Assembly: GCF_007655305.1 (NCBI RefSeq)
Contig: NZ_VLOG01000041.1
Span: forward strand, 31,376-95,375
Length of the DNA stretch: 64,000 bases
DNA from: Algoriphagus algorifonticola
Lineage (GTDB): Bacteria > Bacteroidota > Bacteroidia > Cytophagales > Cyclobacteriaceae
Direction: 5' to 3'
The position numbers were made by a program, and so were the translations under genes. Numbering within the stretch: the stretch's first letter is position 1; each line of letters starts with the position of its first letter. The notes under the pieces are model-generated. The model did no database searches. It was not told the origin of the DNA and saw only the letters and a program-made list of their open reading frames with translations. Below are positions 6,990-15,418 of the stretch, one piece after another.

Positions 6990-7688
6990 ATGACTTTAAA
7001 TACAAACATCAAATTCCTCCGAAAGAAAAAAGCGCTCACCCAAGAGTCCTTATCTGAAGCTTTAGGTATTTCCCGCTCCAAACTGGCAGGATACGAACTC
7101 ACCATTACTCCTCCTTTGGATATTTTGGTGAAAATCTCCGAGTATTTTGGAGTTTCCTTGGATATCCTGATTAAAGAGGATTTGTCTTCTTATTCTGAAT
7201 ATAAGCTCCGGGAATTGCTGGAGACAGATCAGTTTCTCCGGGGAAGAAAACTCCGGATTCTTTCTACCACAGTAGACGCGGATGGTCGGGAATTGATAGA
7301 GGTGGTTTCCCAGCGGGCAAAAGCAAGTTACTTAGCTGGTTTTGCAGATCCCGAGTTTATCTCAGAACTCCCTCGATTTTCTTTGCCCTTTTTGCCCACA
7401 GATAAAAAACACCGCGTTTTTCAAGTTGACGGGGACTCCATGCTTCCTATTCCGGACGGTTCCTGGATTATCTGTGAATACATAGACGATTGGCTGAATA
7501 TCAAAGATGGAGAGCGCTATGTCATTGTCACCGAACAGGATGGAGTGACCTTTAAAATCGCCTATAATCGAATTCAATCCGAACAGAAACTCCTGCTTTG
7601 TTCATCCAATCCCATCTATCCGCCTTTCGAAGTGGAAATTGAGCAGGTGAGAGAGGTTTGGAGGTATAGACTGTTAATGAGTGAGTAA
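6990..7688 (+). CDS. XRE-type helix-turn-helix regulator with S24 (LexA/UmuD-like) peptidase domain
   Basis: 232 residues. The N-terminal XRE domain is IKFLRKKKALTQESLSEALG (about 7-26) plus ISRSKLAGYE. The C-terminal S24 domain has DGDSMLP with the candidate nucleophile Ser150 and GVTFKIAYN with the candidate general base Lys189. An Ala-Gly pair at 116-117 (YLAGFADPEF) lies where LexA-type cleavage would be expected, so RecA-stimulated self-cleavage is possible but not shown. Divergent to the GC-rich Y-family polymerase at 5033-6223, it may be its SOS-type repressor. The ATG at 6990 is preferred over an upstream in-frame non-ATG start because upstream codons lie in repeat DNA. Confidence 0.85.
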   Translation: MTLNTNIKFLRKKKALTQESLSEALGISRSKLAGYELTITPPLDILVKISEYFGVSLDILIKEDLSSYSEYKLRELLETDQFLRGRKLRILSTTVDADGRELIEVVSQRAKASYLAGFADPEFISELPRFSLPFLPTDKKHRVFQVDGDSMLPIPDGSWIICEYIDDWLNIKDGERYVIVTEQDGVTFKIAYNRIQSEQKLLLCSSNPIYPPFEVEIEQVREVWRYRLLMSE

Positions 7689-7788
7689 GATTTTACGGAA
7701 TCGTTTCCATTCATTTCCACCATCGGTCCTAGCCTTTTGACGAGTCCTTTTTATCTTAATGGCTCAATAAACCTCAAAGACCTATTTC

Positions 7789-10440
7789 ATGAATTTTAGA
7801 TTCCTTGCCGCCCTCTTACTTTTGGGAAGTACGCTCTGGGCATGTGCAGAAAAAGATATAGACCCTTTTGCTACAGTAAAACCTGATGAAAGCCGATTCA
7901 CCAAAATTCCCCTAGTGGAAAAATTGGATGAACCCATGGAGTTGGAAGTTCTTGATAATGGGGATGTGCTATTTATTGAGCGAGCCGGTAAGCTCAAACT
8001 GTATGAGGCTGCGACTGGAGAAACTACGGTGGTTGGAGAGCTGAACGTTTATCTGGAAGGAGAAGATGGACTTTTGGGATTGGCCAAAGACCCGAATTTC
8101 AATCAAAATTATTGGATTTACTTGTATTATGCGCCCAATGATTACAGTCCTGATGTGAATAGGCTTTCCCGCTTTGAGTTCAAAGAAAATCGTCTCGACC
8201 TGGCTTCTGAAAAAATAATGCTGGAAATCCCTGTATTCAGAGGGTGTTGTCATTCTGGTGGTTCCATAGAGTTTGATGCCAATGGCCATTTGTTCCTCTC
8301 TACCGGGGATGATTCCACTCCTTTTGAATCGGATAATTACAATCCCATTGATGAGCGACAGGACAGGCCTGCTAATGTTGATGCTCAAAAAACCTCTGGC
8401 AATTCCAACGACTTAAGAGGGGCCATCATTCGGATCAAGCCAGAAGCCGATGGATCTTATAGCATCCCAGAAGGAAACTTATTTCCTCCCGGAACTCCCA
8501 ATACTCGGCCAGAGATCTATGTGATGGGTAACAGAAATCCCTACAGAATATCCTTGGATCAGCATAATGGTAATCTTTTTTGGGGAGAGGTTGGACCTGA
8601 TGCTTCAGTTGATTCTATGCGAAGGGGTCCAAAAGGACATGATGAAATCAATTTGGCAAGAAAGCCTGGATTTTATGGCTGGCCATTTTTCGTAGGAAAT
8701 AATAAACCGTATTGGAAATATGATTTTGCAAGCCAGGAAAGCCTGTTTGAATTTGATCCAAGTGCTCCTGTCAATACCTCTCCCAATAATACGGGATTGG
8801 AAAAGTTGCCTCCAGCTCAGCCAGCTTTAATTTGGTATCCTTATGATGAGTCTATAGAGTTTCCTATGCTGGAAACAGGCGGAAGAAATGCCATGGCGGG
8901 ACCGGTGTATTACCGGGAGGATTTTGACAAGTCAGAAGTTCGCTTTCCAGGCTATTATAATGGAAAGCTTTTCATATTCGACTGGATGCGAAATTGGATT
9001 TTCACAGTATCCTTAACTGAAAACTACGAATATGATACTATGGAACGCTTCATGCCTTCCACGGTTTTTGATAAGCCCATAGATATGCAGTTTGCGAAAG
9101 ATGGATCGCTGTACGTCCTAGAATATGGGACCTATTGGAGAGCACAAAATGATGATTCGGGTCTCTATAGAATAGAGTTTGCGGCTGGAAATAGAAAGCC
9201 TGTGGCGAAGGCTTCTGCCGAAAATACTACTGGAGCATTACCTTTGAAAGTGCAATTCCAAGGGGATCAAAGCTTGGATTTCGATCCGGAAGATCAATTG
9301 AGCTATGAGTGGGATTTCGGAGATGGAAGTCCAAATTCCAAGGAGGTAAATCCTATCCATGTGTATGAAAGAGCAGGAGTTTATCAGGCGACATTGACTG
9401 TGAGGGATACAGAGGGGGAGCAAAGCAAAGCTTCAGTGGAAATTAGAGCTGGAAATGCTAGACCCAATGTGAAGATCAACTGGAATGGAAATCAAAGTTT
9501 TTATTTTCCGGGGAAAGTGGCTTATGATGTTTCAGTAAAGGATTCAGAAGATGGAGCTATCTCCGATGAGAAAGTGAATTTCTCCATTGACTTTATTGCC
9601 GGTGGTTATGATTTGATTCAGGCTGGTCATCAGGAAGAGAAAGTCAGTGTGGGAGAGAATTACATCACCCAAGCGGGTTGCAAAGCTTGCCACGCAATTG
9701 AAAATGAATCCGTGGGACCTACCTATAGAGATGTGTCTTCGAAATATAAAGGGCAAAAGGATGCGAAATCCTACCTCGTTAACAAAATCAGAAATGGTGG
9801 GGGAGGTGTTTGGAGTGAACGCATCATGCCGGGCCATACGCATATTCCAGTTGATCAGGTGAAAGCTATGGTAGACTTTATTCTAAGGCTTGAGGATCCT
9901 TCTTATGGAAAAGTAAGCCTGCCATTGAAAGGGGAATTTGCTGTCCAAAAACAATCCAATCCAGAAGGCTACTACTTAATTCAAGCATCCTACACGGATC
10001 AGGGAGCTAATGGCATTCAACCTTTGATGGGGGCGGCTCAGCTTTTGTTGAGGAATCCATTAGTCAAGGCGGTGGAAGCTGATCTTTTTGAGCATACTGC
10101 AAAGGCCAATGCCAATGGGTTGAATTTTGTGAGGTTCACCCAAAATAATTCCTGGATTGCATTTGAAGATTTGGATTTAAGGAGGATCAAGCAAGTAGAA
10201 TTATTGGTGAACCCTGCCGGTATTACAGGCTTGTTGGAGTTGAGACAAGGCTCTGTTTCTGGACCTTTAATTGGGTCTTCAGCACTTCTTAAACAAGGAG
10301 ATAAAAAGGGGTATTTCTCTATAAAGGTACCTATTAAGCCAACTGACGAAATTGCTAATCTATATCTGATTTTGCGAACAGAATCAGGTATTTCCATTTG
10401 GAATACTTTCAACCTGGATACTATTCGGTTTATGGAATGA
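7789..10440 (+). CDS. Lipoprotein PQQ-type sugar dehydrogenase fused to PKD, cytochrome c and C-terminal beta domain
   Basis: 883 residues. The signal peptide has lipobox LWAC (Cys19). Residues about 35-465 form a glucose/sorbosone-dehydrogenase-like six-bladed propeller (EDGLLGLAKDPNF, GNRNPYRIS, EVGPDA, GFYGWPFFVG). Residues about 475-560 are a PKD domain (YEWDFGDGSPNSKEVNPIHV). A class I cytochrome c follows with the haem site CKACH at 631-635 and a likely Met ligand in RIMPGH. The last about 160 residues resemble a CBM6-type beta-sandwich. It should oxidise a sugar or alcohol outside the cytoplasm and pass electrons to its own haem. The substrate is not evident. No metabolic neighbour is adjacent. 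Confidence 0.85.
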   Translation: MNFRFLAALLLLGSTLWACAEKDIDPFATVKPDESRFTKIPLVEKLDEPMELEVLDNGDVLFIERAGKLKLYEAATGETTVVGELNVYLEGEDGLLGLAKDPNFNQNYWIYLYYAPNDYSPDVNRLSRFEFKENRLDLASEKIMLEIPVFRGCCHSGGSIEFDANGHLFLSTGDDSTPFESDNYNPIDERQDRPANVDAQKTSGNSNDLRGAIIRIKPEADGSYSIPEGNLFPPGTPNTRPEIYVMGNRNPYRISLDQHNGNLFWGEVGPDASVDSMRRGPKGHDEINLARKPGFYGWPFFVGNNKPYWKYDFASQESLFEFDPSAPVNTSPNNTGLEKLPPAQPALIWYPYDESIEFPMLETGGRNAMAGPVYYREDFDKSEVRFPGYYNGKLFIFDWMRNWIFTVSLTENYEYDTMERFMPSTVFDKPIDMQFAKDGSLYVLEYGTYWRAQNDDSGLYRIEFAAGNRKPVAKASAENTTGALPLKVQFQGDQSLDFDPEDQLSYEWDFGDGSPNSKEVNPIHVYERAGVYQATLTVRDTEGEQSKASVEIRAGNARPNVKINWNGNQSFYFPGKVAYDVSVKDSEDGAISDEKVNFSIDFIAGGYDLIQAGHQEEKVSVGENYITQAGCKACHAIENESVGPTYRDVSSKYKGQKDAKSYLVNKIRNGGGGVWSERIMPGHTHIPVDQVKAMVDFILRLEDPSYGKVSLPLKGEFAVQKQSNPEGYYLIQASYTDQGANGIQPLMGAAQLLLRNPLVKAVEADLFEHTAKANANGLNFVRFTQNNSWIAFEDLDLRRIKQVELLVNPAGITGLLELRQGSVSGPLIGSSALLKQGDKKGYFSIKVPIKPTDEIANLYLILRTESGISIWNTFNLDTIRFME

Positions 10441-10463
10441 CTTAATGACTCATCCTAAATATT

Positions 10464-10501
10464 TCCTCATCGTGATTCCATTTTGCTTATCGCGATGAGG
10501 A
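10464..10501 (+). terminator. Probable terminator after the PQQ dehydrogenase fusion gene
   Basis: TCCTCATCG (10464-10472) pairs with CGATGAGGA (10493-10501) around a 20-base loop, 24 bases after the stop. The following T run is weak (TTTCTATT), so efficiency is uncertain. Confidence 0.5.
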
Positions 10502-10579
10502 TTTCTATTAAATAGGGGCTGTATTTTTGGGCTTTTTCAAACTAATTTTCTAAATTCAATTAGCTTTTTAATAGAAACC

Positions 10580-10939
10580 ATGGAAAATAAAACCTGTCTC
10601 AATTGCGGAGAGCCCATTCGTGGACGAGTTGACAAAAAGTTCTGCGATGATCAATGCCGAAATAATTACAATTACCATCAATATGCAGATGCCAATAATC
10701 TGATGCGAAGGATAAATCATACCCTTAAAAAGAACAGAAATGTCCTGGAGTCATTGATTCCCCAAGGAGAAGATCTTGGAAAAGCACCTAAAGAGAAGTT
10801 GGTTCGGGAGGGCTTTAATTTTAAGTATTCCACTCATTCTTATGCAACCAAGAAGGGGAGTGTCTATACTTATTGCTACGATTATGGTTATCTCCCTTTG
10901 GAAGGAGATTGGTTTTTGATCGTTCGGGTAAAAGAATAG
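10580..10939 (+). CDS. Small zinc-ribbon protein, unknown function
   Basis: 119 residues. The N-terminus has CLNCGEPIRGRVDKKFCDDQC, a C-x2-C…C-x3-C zinc ribbon as in DUF2116-type proteins. It is followed by a helix (YNYHQYADANNLMRRINHTLKKNRNVLESL) and a compact C-terminal domain ending YDYGYLPLEGDWFLIVRV. Such proteins are common in Bacteroidota and no activity is known to me. It stands alone, with 140 bases in front and 45 behind. Confidence 0.7.
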   Translation: MENKTCLNCGEPIRGRVDKKFCDDQCRNNYNYHQYADANNLMRRINHTLKKNRNVLESLIPQGEDLGKAPKEKLVREGFNFKYSTHSYATKKGSVYTYCYDYGYLPLEGDWFLIVRVKE

Positions 10940-10984
10940 GCGCTCTCTGGCATTTTGGTTAACTTCTACCCAAATACAATAATC

Positions 10985-11404
10985 ATGAAAAAGAAAGTGA
11001 CCGGAATAGGTGGAGTGTTTTTCAAAGTGAATAATCCCGAGCAGACTAAAGCTTGGTATGAAAAGCATTTAGGTATGCCAACAGATCAATATGGGACGAC
11101 ATTTGAATGGATTAGTGCTGATAAACCTGAGAAAAAAGGGTTTACTCAGTGGTCACCTATGAGTGATTCCACAGATTATTTTAAGCCTTCCGAAAAGGAT
11201 TTTATGATCAACTATCGGGTAGAAAACCTCAAAGAACTGGTGGAGGAATTAAAGGCTAATGGAGTCCAGGTCTTAGATGAAATTGAGGAATTTGACTATG
11301 GTAAATTCGTTCATATTCTTGATCCCGATGGTCACAGCATTGAGCTTTGGGAGCCAAAGGATGAGGTTTATAATTCAATCATTCAGGTAAGAGTAAAAAG
11401 TTAA
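10985..11404 (+). CDS. VOC-superfamily (glyoxalase/bleomycin-resistance-like) protein
   Basis: 139 residues with one pair of beta-alpha-beta-beta-beta modules: GIGGVFFKVNNPEQTKAWYEKHLGM at the start and FVHILDPDGHSIELWEP at the end. The latter carries the typical metal-ligand Glu (IELWEP) and DPDGH turn. Members act on small molecules as lyases, dioxygenases or binding proteins; which applies here cannot be told. The ATG at 10985 is preceded by an A/T-rich leader. The GNAT gene follows by one base, suggesting co-transcription. Confidence 0.82.
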   Translation: MKKKVTGIGGVFFKVNNPEQTKAWYEKHLGMPTDQYGTTFEWISADKPEKKGFTQWSPMSDSTDYFKPSEKDFMINYRVENLKELVEELKANGVQVLDEIEEFDYGKFVHILDPDGHSIELWEPKDEVYNSIIQVRVKS

Positions 11405-11405
11405 C

Positions 11406-11687
11406 ATGGAAATTCAACATCAATTTGATGGAAAAAGAGGAGCCTTTTTTATAGAGGAAGATGCTAAAAGGTTTGCTGAAATGGTTTATGTCATGGCGGG
11501 CGAATCAAAATTGATCATTGAGCATACTGAGGTGGATCCATCTCTGCAGGGGCAAGGCATAGGAGAAAAGTTGTTGGAGGAATTAGTTGAATATGTCAGG
11601 AAGAAAAATATCAGGGTAATTCCATTATGTCCTTTTGCAAAGGCGACATTTCGGAAGCGAGAAGACCTTCGGGAGGTTCTTTCTTAA
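11406..11687 (+). CDS. Short GNAT-type N-acetyltransferase (YjdJ-like)
   Basis: 93 residues. The acetyl-CoA motif is QGQGIGEKLLEELVEYVRKK, preceded by IEHTEVDPSLQ and followed by IPLCPFAKATFRK. This is the minimal one-domain GNAT form often annotated as YjdJ or GCN5-related. It starts one base after the VOC gene and its end overlaps the 3' end of the minus-strand gene at 11684 by 4 bases. Substrate unknown. Confidence 0.8.
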   Translation: MEIQHQFDGKRGAFFIEEDAKRFAEMVYVMAGESKLIIEHTEVDPSLQGQGIGEKLLEELVEYVRKKNIRVIPLCPFAKATFRKREDLREVLS

Positions 11688-11941
11688 ATCATCAAATAAA
11701 GTACTAAACAGATCAGTAGGAGTAAACTAATCATTCCAATCCAAATAATCCTACTAAGAAAAAAGGACTCATCTCGTTTGGAAAATCGATGACTAATTGC
11801 CTCTTTGATAGACTTTTGGCTTGCGTTATTTCCACTTCTAGAAGGAGTTTCTTCTTTTCTGGTAGGGCGGATTTTTCTCAATTCCCGATTATCTTTCAGA
11901 GAATGGATTGCTTGTTTCATAAATCCAGCACCGCCAGCCAT
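11684..11941 (-). CDS. Small membrane protein with basic N-terminal region, unknown function
   Basis: 85 residues from the ATG complement at 11939-11941. MAGGAGFMKQAIHSLKDNRELRKI is followed by a basic, Ser-rich linker and one C-terminal hydrophobic helix (about 62-84). The start MAGG… followed by K.N..L is a form I associate with small Bacteroidota proteins of unknown role. The frame is open further upstream to 12004, but that part overlaps the divergent GNAT gene at 11971 and is not preferred. Confidence 0.6.
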   Translation of the reverse strand: MAGGAGFMKQAIHSLKDNRELRKIRPTRKEETPSRSGNNASQKSIKEAISHRFSKRDESFFLSRIIWIGMISLLLLICLVLYLMI

Positions 11942-11970
11942 AAGTTTATCACTTAATTTCTTATAAGATA

Positions 11971-12378
11971 ATGGTTTCTTATCAAATTGAAAAAATAGTT
12001 TCACTTGAAGAGTTTATTGCTGTGTTGAACAGTTCAGGTCTTGCAGAAAGGAGGCCTATGGATCAACCTAATGTCTTGCACAAAATGCTAATTGGGTCCA
12101 ATTTGATTGTTACAGCAAGGGAATCTGGAAAGCTGGTGGGGATTTTAAGAGCATTAACAGACTTTTCTTATCGATGCTTTATTGCCGATTTGGCTGTGAA
12201 TAAAGCTCACCAAAATCAGGGAGTAGGAAAAAAATTAATCCAACTGGCTCGATCCACATCAGCAGATGCCAGACTTTTTTTATTTGCGGCAGAGGGAGCT
12301 GTTACCTTTTATGAGAAGCTTGGCTTTCAATTACATGACCATTGCTACCAGTTGAGACCAGAAGATGATTTGAGTTGA
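11971..12378 (+). CDS. GNAT family N-acetyltransferase
   Basis: 135 residues with the full GNAT core: LVGILRALTD and ADLAVNKAHQNQGVGKKLIQLA (motif A with the Q-x-x-G-x-G pyrophosphate loop), then a C-terminal strand FYEKLGFQLHDHCYQL. It transfers acetyl from acetyl-CoA to an unknown amine. It diverges from the small membrane-protein gene with 29 bases between starts. Confidence 0.85.
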   Translation: MVSYQIEKIVSLEEFIAVLNSSGLAERRPMDQPNVLHKMLIGSNLIVTARESGKLVGILRALTDFSYRCFIADLAVNKAHQNQGVGKKLIQLARSTSADARLFLFAAEGAVTFYEKLGFQLHDHCYQLRPEDDLS

Positions 12379-12425
12379 TTTAGTCCGAAATTGCTATATT
12401 CCCATACCCAAAAATATCCCACCTT

Positions 12426-13709
12426 ATGAGTAAACAAATTTTATTAGGAATTGCCTGTTTGATTTCCTCTTATGCATTAGCCCAAAAGACTTTCATTCAT
12501 GCCGGAAGGCTGATCGATGTGAAAGAAATGAGGGTTTTGACTGAGCAAACCATCATAGTTGAAAATGGCAAAATCACTGCTGTTATGAAGGGTTATCAAA
12601 CTCCAGGAAATTCTGACCAAGCAATTGATCTGAAAAATGCCACTGTTTTGCCAGGATTGATGGATATGCATGTACATATCGAAGGGGAGACGAGTCCTAC
12701 GAGATATGTAGACGGTTTTCGGGATAATGAAGCAGATGTGGCTTTTAAGTCTGTTCCATTGGCGGAAAGAACCCTGATGGCGGGATTTACTACCGTTCGG
12801 GACTTGGGAGGCTCCGGAGTCAATATAGCCCTTCGGGATGCCATTGCAGCCGGAAGAGTCAATGGACCAAGAATTTTTACAGCCGGAAAAGCCATTTCAC
12901 CTACAGGGGGGCATGCTGATCCAACCAATGGAATGAAAAGGGATTTGATGGAAGATCCAGGACCGGATTGGGGGGTGATTAATGGACCTTATGAAGCTAG
13001 GAAAGCGGTAAGGCAAATGGTGAAATACGGAGCAGATGTGATTAAAGTAACGGCTACGGGTGGTGTGCTTTCTGTTGCGCGGGACGGTTCTGCTCCTCAG
13101 TTTCAATTGGATGAATTGGAAGCAGTGGTGCAAACTGCTAAAGACTTTGGAATTCATGTGGCAGCTCATGCCCATGGGGACGAAGGAATGCAACGTGCGG
13201 TAAAAGCTGGAGTTTATTCGATTGAACATGGTACTTTAATGTCTGAAGCTACCATGAAGTTGATGAAGGAAAAAGGAACTTGGTACGTGCCAACAATTAC
13301 GGCAGGAATGTCAGCTGCTGCTTTTGCAGAAATCCCCGGATATTATCCGCCTGTTGTAGCAGAAAAAGCGAGAAGAATTGGAGCTCAGATTCAGGAAACA
13401 TTCGGAAAGGCCTATAAAAATGGGGTGAAAATTGCCTTTGGATCTGATGCAGGAGTGTACCCACATGGTGAAAATTATCGGGAATTTATCTACATGGTTG
13501 AGGCAGGAATGCCTGCAATGGAAGCTCTGAAATCAGCGACCCATACCAATGCGGTTTTCATGAAAATTGAAGACAAATTAGGCTCAATTGAGACTGGGAA
13601 AATTGCCGATATCATTGCCGTGAAAGGTAATCCTGATCAGGATATCTCTGTCATGAAAAATGTGGTATTTGTGATGAAGGAAGGAAAGGTTTATAAGACT
13701 GAATTATAA
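12426..13709 (+). CDS. Secreted amidohydrolase (imidazolonepropionase / Xaa-Pro dipeptidase-like)
   Basis: 427 residues with a signal peptide cut after about residue 19-20 (SYALAQ). Metal ligands of the amidohydrolase superfamily are visible: H82 and H84 (MDMHVHIE), Lys207 (VIKVTATGG), H248 and H250 (VAAHAHGDE), H268 (IEHGT) and Asp341 (FGSDAG). The set fits a binuclear carboxylated-Lys enzyme of the prolidase/imidazolonepropionase-like group acting in the periplasm. Substrate unknown; small peptides or N-acyl compounds are likely. It is followed by two other exported hydrolases. Confidence 0.88.
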   Translation: MSKQILLGIACLISSYALAQKTFIHAGRLIDVKEMRVLTEQTIIVENGKITAVMKGYQTPGNSDQAIDLKNATVLPGLMDMHVHIEGETSPTRYVDGFRDNEADVAFKSVPLAERTLMAGFTTVRDLGGSGVNIALRDAIAAGRVNGPRIFTAGKAISPTGGHADPTNGMKRDLMEDPGPDWGVINGPYEARKAVRQMVKYGADVIKVTATGGVLSVARDGSAPQFQLDELEAVVQTAKDFGIHVAAHAHGDEGMQRAVKAGVYSIEHGTLMSEATMKLMKEKGTWYVPTITAGMSAAAFAEIPGYYPPVVAEKARRIGAQIQETFGKAYKNGVKIAFGSDAGVYPHGENYREFIYMVEAGMPAMEALKSATHTNAVFMKIEDKLGSIETGKIADIIAVKGNPDQDISVMKNVVFVMKEGKVYKTEL

Positions 13710-13789
13710 AATTAGAAGGCTGAAAAGGCGGTACCCAGTATGGAGCTTCGGATTGAGAAAGATGAAGTCATAAATCTTAATGGTGAGGC

Positions 13790-13887
13790 GGTTCTTGAGA
13801 ATACTAAAAATTATCAATCACCAATTTTCAACAGACAATAACCATTAACTCAATAACTAATAACCAATAACTCAATAATCCATAATC
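13790..13887. repeat. Degenerate AATAACTAATAACCAATAAC minisatellite
   Basis: Short A/T-rich units such as AATAACTCAATAACTAATAA recur between 13815 and 13885, just before the S10 gene. This is low-complexity DNA of a type frequent between Bacteroidota genes. No coding or RNA feature is seen. Confidence 0.5.
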
Positions 13888-15405
13888 ATGTACTTAGTAT
13901 CCAGATTAAGACTAGTTTTCCTTTTTACCTTGATTTCAACCTTCACTTTTGCCCAGGAGAAGGCTCATGAATCCAAAGAGCTTCCCAAAGCTCAGGTGTT
14001 TGAAAGTAAACAGACCGTCACCATTGACGGCAAGGTCATCAACCTTCAAGCAAAGGCAGGGACCATGGAACTGAAGGACGAAAATAATAAGCCTATCGCC
14101 CTTTTTGGTTTTACTGCTTACTTCAAAGAAAATGGAGGAAAAAATAGACCCATCGTTTTCGCCTACAACGGAGGACCGGGTTCATCGTCTTACTGGTTGC
14201 ACATGGGTATCATGGGACCCAAAAGAATTGTTGTCGACGATCCGAATTACAACCAAGGCGCTCCCTATCAACTAGTCAATAATGAATTCTCCATACTGGA
14301 TGTAGCAGACGTGGTCATGATGGATCCTGTTGGCACAGGTCTTTCCGTACCCATTGGAGATGCAACAGGGAAGGATTTTTGGGGAGTGGATCAAGATATC
14401 CGATCTGTCAGCTTGTTTATCATGCAATTTTTGAAGGCTCATGATAGGCTGAATTCTCCTAAATATATCCTTGGTGAGAGTTATGGGACTTTCAGAAATG
14501 CAGGCGTGATGAATTACCTGCTAAATAGGGGATATGCCTTGAATGGTGTGATTATGGTTTCAGCCGTATTTGACTTGAGATCACTGTTTTTCGCTCCTAA
14601 TGAGGATTTATCCTATATCGTGTATTTGCCAACTATGGCCGCTACTGCTTGGTATCATAATAAGATAGAAAGGAAACACTCGGACTTGGATGCCTTTGTG
14701 GAAGAAGTGAGAGGGTTTACAGAAAATCATTATACGCCAGCCTTATTTAAAGGAAACAGAATATCTGATACTGAAAAAAATCAGGTTGCTGCCAGTCTTG
14801 AATCCTATACTGGAGTCTCTGCAGCTATTTGGAAAAGAGCTGATTTGAAAATTACAGCCGGTGAATTTTTCCAGGAATTATTGCGCGATGAAAAGAACAC
14901 AGTGGGACGACTGGATTCCAGATACAAAGGGATCAACATCGATCCTATGTCTATGGATTCCTTTACAGATCCTCAAAGTGATGCCATTTCTCCGGCTTAT
15001 ACTATGGGATTCCTGGACTACTTTCATGGAGCTTTGGGAGTAAGTAAGGATTTACTCTATGCTACCTCAGCTTATTCCAAAGAAGGCTTCAAATGGGACT
15101 GGAAGCATCAGGGCAATAACTTTTGGGGAGCAGATGCAGCCGTTACCACAGTTCCTGATATGACAGAGGCTCTGAGCAAGGATCCAAATGTGAAGATATT
15201 AATCATGAATGGATATTATGATTTAGCAACTGTCTTCTATGGTGTGGAGCATAGTATTTCTCATATAGATCTCCCGAAGTCAGCAACTGACAGAATTATC
15301 ATGGAATACTATGAAGCCGGACATATGATGTATACCCATTTGCCATCTGCGAAGAAATTTAGAGAAGATTTGAAGGCATTTATTGAAGATACTTTGAGAA
15401 AATAA
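13888..15405 (+). CDS. Exported S10 serine carboxypeptidase-like protein
   Basis: 505 residues with a signal peptide (cut near FAQ, 21-23). The S10 features are in order: oxyanion region NGGPGSS (94-100), nucleophile elbow GESYGT with Ser198, Asp445 in NGYYDLAT, and His479 in EAGHMMY. The enzyme should trim C-terminal residues from peptides in the periplasm or outside. A class C serine hydrolase follows by 13 bases and an exported amidohydrolase precedes it, making a peptide-degradation neighbourhood. Confidence 0.9.
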   Translation: MYLVSRLRLVFLFTLISTFTFAQEKAHESKELPKAQVFESKQTVTIDGKVINLQAKAGTMELKDENNKPIALFGFTAYFKENGGKNRPIVFAYNGGPGSSSYWLHMGIMGPKRIVVDDPNYNQGAPYQLVNNEFSILDVADVVMMDPVGTGLSVPIGDATGKDFWGVDQDIRSVSLFIMQFLKAHDRLNSPKYILGESYGTFRNAGVMNYLLNRGYALNGVIMVSAVFDLRSLFFAPNEDLSYIVYLPTMAATAWYHNKIERKHSDLDAFVEEVRGFTENHYTPALFKGNRISDTEKNQVAASLESYTGVSAAIWKRADLKITAGEFFQELLRDEKNTVGRLDSRYKGINIDPMSMDSFTDPQSDAISPAYTMGFLDYFHGALGVSKDLLYATSAYSKEGFKWDWKHQGNNFWGADAAVTTVPDMTEALSKDPNVKILIMNGYYDLATVFYGVEHSISHIDLPKSATDRIIMEYYEAGHMMYTHLPSAKKFREDLKAFIEDTLRK

Positions 15406-15418
15406 AGTAGATTTCCAC

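Noticed and set aside
7697..7725. Another copy of the GAAATAC repeat after the XRE-S24 gene
   Set aside because: Only TTTCCATTcATTTCCAC resembles it. The hairpin and the right border are missing.
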